A stretch of 64,000 bases of DNA from Nocardioides humi (lineage in GTDB: Bacteria > Actinomycetota > Actinomycetes > Propionibacteriales > Nocardioidaceae), in NCBI RefSeq assembly GCF_006494775.1, contig NZ_CP041146.1, positions 1,674,001-1,738,000 of the forward strand. The letters run 5' to 3'. Position 1 is the stretch's first letter, and every line of letters starts with the position of its first letter. The notes below the pieces were generated by a model. It was given only the letters and a program-made list of their open reading frames with translations, searched no databases and had not been told where the DNA came from. The position numbers and the translations under genes are program-made. Shown piece by piece: positions 57,937 to 64,000 of the stretch.

Positions 57937-57994
57937 ACCGCGGTCTTGGTGAGGGTTCGATTGGGCAGAGACTGCATGCCCACGGCCCGAATTG

Positions 57995-58018
57995 CTGCGG
58001 TTTGGTCCCAAACCGCAG
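57995..58018. terminator. Bidirectional hairpin between the ATPase and prs genes
   Basis: CTGCGGTTTGG-TC-CCAAACCGCAG lies in the 102-bp gap between two convergent genes. The stem is 10-11 bp, suitable for ending both transcripts. Confidence 0.65.
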
Positions 58019-58038
58019 GGATTTGTGAACGGCGTTAA

Positions 58039-59019
58039 CTACGCGTGGCCGTCGAACATCGAGGTGACGGAGCCGTCCTCGAAGACCTCGCGGATGGCCC
58101 GGGCGACGAGGGGGGCGATCGACAGCGTGGTCAGCTTGTCGAACTGCTTCTCGGGCGGGACCGGGAGCGTGTTGGTGATGACGACCTCGGTGGCCGAGCA
58201 GTTCTTGAGCCGGTCGACGGCGGGGTCGGAGAGGATGGCGTGGGTGGCGGCGATGATCACGCCGGCCGCGCCGTCGGCCATCAGCGCCTCGGCGGCCTTC
58301 ACGATGGTGCCGCCGGTGTCGATCATGTCGTCGGTCAGCACGCACATGCGCCCGGAGACGTCGCCGACGACCCGGTTGGCGACGACCTCGTTGGCGACGT
58401 CGGTGCGCCGGCTCTTGTGGATGAACGCCAGCGGGGCGCCGCCGAGGCGGGCGGACCAGCGCTCGGCGACCTTGATCCGGCCGGCGTCCGGCGAGACGAC
58501 GGCGAGCGGCTGGTCGCCGTACTTGTCCTTGATGTAGTCGGTCAGCAGCGGCAGCGCCATCAGGTGGTCGACGGGGCCGTCGAAGAAGCCCTGGAGCTGG
58601 TCGGCGTGCAGGTCGACGGTGATGATCCGGTCGGCGCCGGCGGTCTTGAACAGGTCGGCCATGAGGCGGGCCGAGATCGGCTCGCGGCCGCGGTGCTTCT
58701 TGTCCTGGCGGCTGTAGCCCCAGAACGGCATGACCACGGTGATCCGCTTGGCGGAGGCGCGCTTGAGCGCGTCGACCATGATCAGGTGCTCCATGATCCA
58801 CTCGTTGATCGGAGTGGTGTGGCTCTGGATCACGAAGGCGTCGCAGCCGCGGACGGACTCCTCGTAGCGGACGTAGATCTCGCCGTTGGCGAACTCGTAC
58901 GCCGACGTCGGGACCAGCTCCTGGTCGAGGATCTGAGCGACCTCGTCGGCCAGCTCGGGGTGTGCTCGTCCGGAGAAGACCATCAGGTTCTTCTCGGTCG
59001 TCCGCTTCAGACCGCTCAC
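58039..59019 (-). CDS. prs: Ribose-phosphate pyrophosphokinase
   Basis: 326 aa from GTG 59019, preceded by AGGGGAG. Makes PRPP from ribose 5-phosphate and ATP. Motifs: MVFSGRAHPELADEVA, YGYSRQDKKHRGREPIS-like PFWGYSRQDKKHRGREPIS, VDLHADQLQGFF and the PRPP loop LTDDMIDTGGTI. It is normally between glmU and rplY; here the ATPase-DinB-MarR genes split it from rplY. Confidence 0.95.
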   Translation of the reverse strand: MSGLKRTTEKNLMVFSGRAHPELADEVAQILDQELVPTSAYEFANGEIYVRYEESVRGCDAFVIQSHTTPINEWIMEHLIMVDALKRASAKRITVVMPFWGYSRQDKKHRGREPISARLMADLFKTAGADRIITVDLHADQLQGFFDGPVDHLMALPLLTDYIKDKYGDQPLAVVSPDAGRIKVAERWSARLGGAPLAFIHKSRRTDVANEVVANRVVGDVSGRMCVLTDDMIDTGGTIVKAAEALMADGAAGVIIAATHAILSDPAVDRLKNCSATEVVITNTLPVPPEKQFDKLTTLSIAPLVARAIREVFEDGSVTSMFDGHA

Positions 59020-59179
59020 GCGCGTGACTCCCCTGGGTCGACGGAGGTGGTGCCCCCGATTCTGCCGCCTCGGTCGCCGAAGACCCAACTGGGGTTCACG
59101 CGCTGGTCACCCGCCGTGTCACCTGCGGGAGCCGCGGCGCGACGAGCCCCACCGGACGCCCCCTTGCCCGCCGCCTTCC

Positions 59180-59213
59180 GATGATGTTGACTGACCCAGC
59201 AGTCAACATCATC
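59180..59213. promoter_or_regulatory. 14-bp perfect inverted repeat just upstream of a ribosome site
   Basis: GATGATGTTGACTG (59180-59193) and CAGTCAACATCATC (59200-59213) enclose ACCCAG. GGGGAGG begins two or three bases later and GTG 59228 follows. It can act as an operator (TTGACTG/CAGTCAA, TetR-like) or as an RNA hairpin next to the ribosome site. Confidence 0.65.
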
Positions 59214-59227
59214 TCGGGGAGGTCCAC

Positions 59228-59761
59228 GTGGCCACGTCTACCGCGGGCGGCTTCGTCGCCACGCTCGTCAGGGGGCTGATCGGCAAGGCCGTCGCCTTCG
59301 TCGTCGGTCTCGCCGTGCTCGCCGGCGTCACGTACTTCTTCCTGCGGTCCGAGGCGGCCGCGGCACCCGACGTCGGCACCTGCGTCAACGTCACGGGCAG
59401 CATCGCCGACGCGGACACCGAGGAGCTCCCCTGCTCCGACCCCACGGCGACGTACGTCGTCCGCGCCGACAAGGGCACCTGCGACGAGACCGAGTTGACC
59501 TACGAGATCCGGGTCGGGAGGGGCAACGGCGCCAAGGCGGTCGGGCTGTGCCTCGACCTCAACGCGAAGAAGGGCGACTGCTTCGAGATCGAGATGATCT
59601 CCGCGGACAGCAAGATCGACTGCGCCGAGGCCACCGGGTCGAGCTCCGTCCGGGTCCTGGCCACCCGGGACAGCGCCGACGGCCCTTGTCCCAAGGCCAC
59701 GGTCGACCGGCGCGCCAACACGACCCGCGACACCCTCATCTGCCTGGGCAGCGCCGGCTGA
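59228..59761 (+). CDS. Membrane-anchored extracytoplasmic protein, LppU/SCO3897-like
   Basis: 177 aa from GTG 59228. One N-terminal membrane helix (about 14-40: GLIGKAVAFVVGLAVLAGV) precedes an exported domain with six or more Cys: VGTCVNVTG, ELPCSD, GTCDE, GLCLDL, GDCFEIE, KIDCAEA. The spacing VGTCVNV ... C ... YVV resembles actinobacterial LppU-like proteins, whose function is unknown. Several disulfides are likely. It is convergent with the TetR gene. Confidence 0.65.
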   Translation: MATSTAGGFVATLVRGLIGKAVAFVVGLAVLAGVTYFFLRSEAAAAPDVGTCVNVTGSIADADTEELPCSDPTATYVVRADKGTCDETELTYEIRVGRGNGAKAVGLCLDLNAKKGDCFEIEMISADSKIDCAEATGSSSVRVLATRDSADGPCPKATVDRRANTTRDTLICLGSAG

Positions 59762-59773
59762 TCCCGGCCGGGC

Positions 59774-60435
59774 TCAGCGACCGGCGTCGGCCCGCATCCG
59801 GATGGCCCACGGCTCCGGGTACGCCGGCCGCCGGCCAGGGCGGTCGCCGGCTCCGGGAGACCGTAGAGCGCGTGCAGGCGGCGGCGTACGTCCTCCAGCG
59901 GGTACGTGCGGCCGTAGATCGCGGCCTTGAGGATGGCGCCCTCCACGACGCTGCGCAGCAGCACCACCTCGAGCGCGGGGTCCTCGGCGCCGCGGCGCGC
60001 GAACACCTCGGCCAGCCGGTCCTCCGCGGCCCGCATCGCCGCGTCGGCGTCCCGCTCCACCTCGGCGAAGACCTCCCGCACCCCCGGCTGGATCATCAGC
60101 GAGAGCAGGAGCGCCTGTCCGTCGGGATCCTCGGCCACCGCCGCGAGGTGGACGTCGATCATCGTGGCGAGCGCCCGGTCCGGATCGTCGGGCAGCAGGT
60201 CGACCAGCGCGAGCATCTGGTCCAGGCGGGGCCGGATCACGGCCGCGAGGAGCGCCCGCTTGCTGCCGAAGTAGTAGTTCGCCAGCCCGTGGGACACCCC
60301 GGCCGCTGCGGTGATGGCGCTCAGCGAGGTCGTCTCGTAGCCCCGTTCGGCGAACAGCCGTCCCGCGGCCTCGACCAGCGCCCCACGCGAGCGGTCGCGG
60401 AGGTCGGCGTTGGTCGATGCGGCCCGGGGTGCCAT
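59774..60435 (-). CDS. TetR family regulator (C-terminal frame break)
   Basis: About 220 aa from ATG 60435. N-terminal [48 protein letters not shown] in part. The ligand domain ends [16 protein letters not shown] single missing base at 59823 (coding GGCCGGCG for GGCCGGCCG) gives [16 protein letters not shown] and a stop at 59774. Without it the frame overruns the convergent gene. This TetR is a usual inhabitant of the glmU-prs gap. Target unknown; possibly its own palindrome and the one at 59180. Confidence 0.85.
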
Positions 60436-60467
60436 GACCTCGGAGCCTACCCGGTACGTTGACCGGT

Positions 60468-60480
60468 CGTTCAGTGAACG
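60468..60480. promoter_or_regulatory. Probable TetR operator overlapping the glmU stop
   Basis: CGTTCA-G-TGAACG is a perfect 6-bp palindrome lying 33 bp upstream of the TetR ATG. It includes the glmU stop codon (60471-60473). A GACCGGTC palindrome adjoins it (60461-60468). Suited to autorepression. Confidence 0.55.
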
Positions 60481-61914
60481 CCCGGGCCCTCGTCGGCCGC
60501 CGAAGCGGCGGCCGCGGCCTCCGCCTGCGCCGTGCCCGCGCGCCGCGACAGGACCCAGCCCTCCAGGTTGCGCTGGGGGAGGCGCTGACGGCGAGCGCAC
60601 CCGCCGGCACGTCGCGTCGTACGACGGTCCCGCCGCCGGTCGAGGCTCCGTCGCCGATCGACACGGGCGCGACGAAGGTGTTGTTGGACCCGGTCCTCGC
60701 CTGCCGGCCGACGACGGTGCGGTGCTTGGCGACCCCGTCGTAGTTGGCGAAGATCGTGCCGGCGCCGATGTTGGTGCCCTCGCCGATCTCGGCGTCGCCG
60801 ACGTAGGAGAGGTGCGGGACCTTCGCGCCGTCGCCGATCCGGGCGTTCTTGGTCTCGACGAAGGTGCCGATCTTGCCGTCGGCGCCGAGCACGGTGCCGG
60901 GCCGCAGGTAGGCGAACGGGCCGACCGTCGCCGAGGCGCCGATGACCGCGAGCTGCCCGTGCGTCCGTACGACGCGCGCGCCGGCGCCGATCTCGCAGTC
61001 CTCGAGCGTGGTGTCGGGCCCGACCACGGCGTCCTCGGCGACGACCGTCGCCCCGAGGAGCTGGGTGCCGGGGAGGAGGGTGACGTCCGGGGCCAGCACG
61101 ACGTCGGCGTCGATCCAGGTGGTCGCGGGGTCCATGACCGAGACGCCCTCGCGCATCCAGCGGGTGACGATGCGGCGGTTGAGCTCGCGGCCCAGGTCGG
61201 CCAGCTGGGCGCGGTCGTTGGCGCCCTCGGTCTGCAGCGCGTCCTCGACGGGGTGGGCGGTGACGACCCGTCCGGCCGAGCGGGCCAGCCCGACGGCGTC
61301 GGTGAGGTAGTACTCCCCTTGGCGTTGTCGTTGCCGATCCGGCCGATCGCCTCGGCCAGGAAGGCGGCGTCGAAGGCGAGGATCCCGGAGTTGATCTCGG
61401 TGATCGCCCGCTGCTCGTCGGAGGCGTCCTTCTCCTCCACGATCGCCTGGACGACGCCGTCGCCGTCGCGGACGATCCGGCCGTACCCGGACGGGTCGGC
61501 GACGATCCCGCTGAGGATGCTCACCGCCGCGCCGGCGGACCGGTGCGACTCGGCGAAGCCCCGGAGGGTGGCGCCCTCGAGGAGCGGCGTGTCGCCGTAC
61601 GCGACGAGGACGGTGCCCTCCCGCGGCGCGTCGGCGAGCGCCTCCAGGGCCACCCGTACGGCGTGCCCGGTGCCGAGCTGCTCCTCCTGGACGGCCAGCA
61701 CGGCCTCGGGCCGCAGCTCGCTGACGTGCGGCCCGACCAGCTCGCGCTGGTGCCCGATCACGGTGACCACCCGGGCCGGCTCGAGCGCCGCCACGGCGGC
61801 CAGCACGTGGCCGATCATGCTGCGCCCGCCGATCCGGTGCAGCACCTTCGGGGTCTTCGACTTCATGCGGGTGCCACCGCCGGCGGCGAGGACGATCACG
61901 GTCAGGTCGGTCAC
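60471..61914 (-). CDS. glmU: Bifunctional UDP-GlcNAc pyrophosphorylase / glucosamine-1-P acetyltransferase (two frame breaks)
   Basis: 481 aa after restoring two bases. Uridylyltransferase half: [20 protein letters not shown], then EVKDAS-like [20 protein letters not shown] and [14 protein letters not shown]; the first break is at 61315-61318. Acetyltransferase left-handed helix: [46 protein letters not shown]. The second break at 60575-60579 restores [18 protein letters not shown]. Makes UDP-GlcNAc for peptidoglycan and mycothiol. Essential, so the breaks are presumably errors. Confidence 0.92.
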
Positions 61915-61920
61915 AGCACC

Positions 61921-61974
61921 ACCCTAGGGAACCCCTGATCAATCTCGCCTACTGCGCGCCGCGACATTGATCAG
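61921..61974. promoter_or_regulatory. glmU leaderless promoter and upstream inverted repeat
   Basis: On the minus strand TAGGGT (61926-61921) is six bases from GTG 61914. Just upstream, CTGATCAAT (61935-61943) and ATTGATCAG (61966-61974) are perfect 9-bp complements with a 22-base centre, a possible control site. The remaining 61975-62152 shows nothing else. Confidence 0.5.
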
Positions 61975-62152
61975 CGCTCCCTAGAACTCCACCGATCGAG
62001 TCGGGAATTTCCCCAAATCGATGGATCAGAAAGACCGACCGCCCGCACCAGTGGGGTGTCAGGAGGTCCGGCGACAGCGATGCGGACCTCCCTCAGCACC
62101 ACCAGCACAACCCGGACCGGGCCGGGTTCGGACCAGGGCGGGAACAGGGAAG

Positions 62153-62842
62153 ATGCAGTTCGAGCGGAGCACCGAGCACGACGCAGGTGTGCACGACGTG
62201 CGTGTCCACGACTACGAGGCGCGCCTGCACGAGGCCACCTCCATGGTGGCCGGGATCGCGTCGGCGGCGGAGCTGCTGCCGACGCTCGACGAGGGCGACC
62301 GCTCCGGACTGGAGTCGATGATGCTCGCCGAGCTGCGTCGGCTGCAACGCGTGCTCTCCGGCGCCGGGGGCGATCAGATCCAGTCCGTCGACGTCGACGA
62401 CGTCGTGGCACCGCTGGTGGCCACGCACCGCGCGCGGAGCCGGAAGGTCTCCTGGCGTCCCAGCGGCGCGCGGGCGCTCGGCAGTGCCGACGTGCTCGCG
62501 GAGGCGCTCAACGTCCTGCTGGACAATGCCGCCGCCCACGGCACGCCCGACGACATCCGCATCGAGGTCCGCACCGTCGACCATCGGCTCCAGGTGGCCG
62601 TCGTCGACGGCGGACCCGGGGTGGGCGATCGGATGCGCAGGCAGCTCTTCGCCCGGGGCGCGCGACGGCCGGGATCGACGGGCCGGGGCATCGGGCTCCA
62701 CGTCGCCCGGGCCCGGCTGCGCGACGGCGGCGGCGACCTCCGGCTGGACCGGGCGGCGCCGACGCGCTTCGTGATCGAGCTGCCCGCCGCCGGCCACCCG
62801 AGCCCGACCGGCCGGCGCCGTCACGAGGCATCGGTGGCGTGA
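62153..62842 (+). CDS. Soluble histidine-kinase-like ATPase
   Basis: 229 aa; ATG follows ACAGGGA. No membrane helix. A short H-box-like helix LHEATSMVAGIASAAELL with a candidate phospho-His precedes a HATPase domain: N-box ALNVLLDNAAAHG, G1 VDGGPGVGD, G2 TGRGIGLHVARA. The region 1-45 is too short for a full sensor domain, so it presumably relays or receives signals from a partner. The LuxR response regulator starts 37 bp on, forming a two-component pair. Confidence 0.8.
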   Translation: MQFERSTEHDAGVHDVRVHDYEARLHEATSMVAGIASAAELLPTLDEGDRSGLESMMLAELRRLQRVLSGAGGDQIQSVDVDDVVAPLVATHRARSRKVSWRPSGARALGSADVLAEALNVLLDNAAAHGTPDDIRIEVRTVDHRLQVAVVDGGPGVGDRMRRQLFARGARRPGSTGRGIGLHVARARLRDGGGDLRLDRAAPTRFVIELPAAGHPSPTGRRRHEASVA

Positions 62843-62879
62843 CCTCCATGGCCAGCATCGACCCCGCGCCCCCACCGAG

Positions 62880-63568
62880 GTGAACGGCCTGATCGACAGG
62901 CGGGTCGTCGTCGTCGACGACCACCAGCTGCTCTCCGAGTCCCTCGCTCTCGCCCTGTCCGTCCAGGGGTACGACGTGCGCCGCGTCCCGGTCCCCGCCC
63001 ACAGCGGCGCCCCGGCGGCACTGGTGACCGCGATCCTGCGGGTGCGCCCGCGCGTGGTGCTGCTGGACCTCGAGCTGGGCGCCTTCGGGACGGGAACCGG
63101 CTGATCGAGCCCCTGGCGCGGGCCGACGTACGGGTCGTCGTGATGACCGGCTCACCCGACCGCGCCCGCTGGGGCCGGGCGGTCCTCGCCGGGGCCCGCA
63201 AGGTCGTCTCGAAGGCACGACCGCTGTCCGAGCTGACCTCCGTGGTCCGGCGCGCCAACCAGGGGCTCGGTCTCATGGACGCCGCGGAGCGCGAGGAGCT
63301 GCTGGGCGCCTGGCACACCCGCCTGGTGGAGAACGACGACATCGATCGCCGCCTGGCCCAGCTGAGCCGCCGCGAGTCGGCGGTCCTGGGGCAGCTGATG
63401 GCGGGACTCAGCGTGCGCGACATCGCCGCGCGCGGCGTCGTCTCCGAGGCCACCGTGCGCACCCAGGTCAAGGCCGTGCTCACCAAGCTCGGGGTCTCCA
63501 CGCAGCTGGCCGCGGTCAGCGTGGCCAACCGCGCGTCGTGGCATCCACCCACCGAGCAGGCCAGCTGA
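62880..63568 (+). CDS. LuxR-type response regulator (frame broken by an apparent 1-nt deletion)
   Basis: 229 aa once one G is added at 63087-63089. Receiver: VVVVDDHQLLSESLALAL with the acid pair, phospho-Asp in VVLLDLELGAFGDG, VVVMTGSPDRARWGRAV, KVVSKARPLSEL with the conserved Lys. C-terminal LuxR HTH: LSRRESAVLGQLMAGLSVRDIAARGVVSEATVRTQVKAVLTKLGV in part. Partner of the kinase-like gene upstream. It likely controls the polysaccharide-type genes that begin at 63576. Confidence 0.85.
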
Positions 63569-63575
63569 CGAGACC

Positions 63576-64000
63576 ATGCCGAACGGAGAGCGGCACGCCA
63601 CAGACGTGCTCACCAACGACACCGGACGCGCCCGACCCGCGGAGATCCCTGCCGCCGGGCCTCGATCCGCGCCGGCGCTGCCGGCGTGGCCGGTCGCGGT
63701 CCTCTTCGGGGGTCTTCCGCTGTGGTGGGCGGCCGGCGTCCTCGACGTCATCACGATCCCCTTCGGGGTCCTGGCGTTCTGGCTCCTCGGCCGCGCCGAC
63801 CAGGTGCGGCTGCCCCGCGGCTTCGGGTGGTGGCTGTTCTTCTGCGCGTGGGTGGCCGCCTCGGTCGTGATGCTGGTCCAGCCCTCCGGCCTGCTCACCT
63901 TCGGCTATCGCTGGCTGCTGTACGCCGCCGCGGGCGTGCTCTTCGTCTACGTCTTCAACGCCGGCGCCACCCTCACCGCGCGCCGCCTGTCGGGGTGGCT
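63576..64000 (+). CDS. O-antigen-ligase/polymerase-like membrane protein, 5' part only
   Basis: An open frame from ATG 63576 runs off the window end (141 codons seen). After a polar N-terminus (about 1-42) there are hydrophobic helices: WPVAVLFGGLPLWWAAGVL, VITIPFGVLAFWLLG, GFGWWLFFCAWVAASVVML and WLLYAAAGVLFVYVF. The layout resembles Wzy/ligase-type polysaccharide proteins, but the diagnostic C-terminal loop is missing. It probably opens an exopolysaccharide locus lying beyond the window. Confidence 0.6.
   Translation, partial: MPNGERHATDVLTNDTGRARPAEIPAAGPRSAPALPAWPVAVLFGGLPLWWAAGVLDVITIPFGVLAFWLLGRADQVRLPRGFGWWLFFCAWVAASVVMLVQPSGLLTFGYRWLLYAAAGVLFVYVFNAGATLTARRLSGW

Noticed and set aside
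57950..57970. GGGTTCGA-like tRNA T-arm
   Set aside because: No acceptor, D or anticodon stems could be formed around it.

Overview
The window is high-GC DNA (long G/C runs, third-position G/C bias) from an actinobacterium. Gene content and gene order fit the Nocardioidaceae, most likely Nocardioides: a DUF2530 / Clp-N / DUF3027 neighbourhood, an actinobacterial PIN-PhoH, an XPB-type helicase pair, a glmU-TetR-prs-rplY-pth block, a LexA box of the TCGAAC-N4-GTTCGA type, and many leaderless genes. The species call is inference. No rRNA, tRNA or CRISPR array was seen.

Layout. 0.3-11.7 kb: minus-strand housekeeping block with a cell-wall lytic transglycosylase, PIN-PhoH, trmB-DUF4190, the str genes rpsL-rpsG-fusA-tuf, then NCS2 purine permease, MFS exporter and MarR. 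11.8-20.8 kb: small regulators and stress genes (DUF2530, methyltransferase, HTH plus Clp-N pair, DUF3027, MFS, cold-shock protein, GNAT) and a minus-strand phosphoprotein signalling operon (PP2C, FHA, RDD-FHA). 20.8-27.7 kb: helicase-associated protein, XPB helicase, Uma2 nuclease-like protein and Lon. 27.9-36.4 kb: a complete Nit1C / MSMEG_0565-0572-type nitrogen-starvation cluster (amidohydrolase, NitB, NitD radical SAM, fused NitE-NitF, NitC nitrilase, NitG, NitH flavoprotein, a second nitrilase-like protein lacking catalytic residues, and a glycosyltransferase). 36.4-45.2 kb: a lipoprotein, then the whole ortho-cleavage route from catechol to acetyl-CoA plus succinyl-CoA (pcaJ, pcaI, pcaF divergent from two LysR regulators and catB, catA, catC and an enol-lactonase). 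45.2-50.1 kb: chorismate mutase, TrpB2, RtcB, an HD protein, and an SOS-linked AlkB-type gene. 50.15-51.6 kb: an ISL3-type insertion sequence with an intact 8-bp target duplication. 51.6-53.6 kb: VOC protein, membrane protein and CysQ-like phosphatase. 53.7-62 kb: a 113-bp tandem triplicate, then pth-rplY-prs-TetR-glmU interrupted by plus-strand genes. 62.1-64 kb: a soluble histidine-kinase-like ATPase, a LuxR response regulator and the start of a polysaccharide-type membrane protein cut by the window end.

The most interesting region is the Nit1C-type cluster. Its genes overlap by 4-8 bases, it has a candidate GlnR-type upstream site, and its second nitrilase has Asp in place of both the catalytic Glu and the catalytic Cys. 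Related clusters are linked to nitrogen starvation and, in pseudomonads, to cyanide use as a nitrogen source. What the actinobacterial version does is not settled.

Caution on sequence quality. At least eleven otherwise intact genes or gene segments (fusA, rpsL, HTH, enol-lactonase, IS transposase, cysQ-like, rplY, TetR, glmU twice, response regulator) are broken by frame changes. Nearly all restore with one added base, most of them in G/C runs. Because several of these genes are essential, I read this as systematic base-calling deletion rather than biology, and I annotate them as full-length genes with a marked break.
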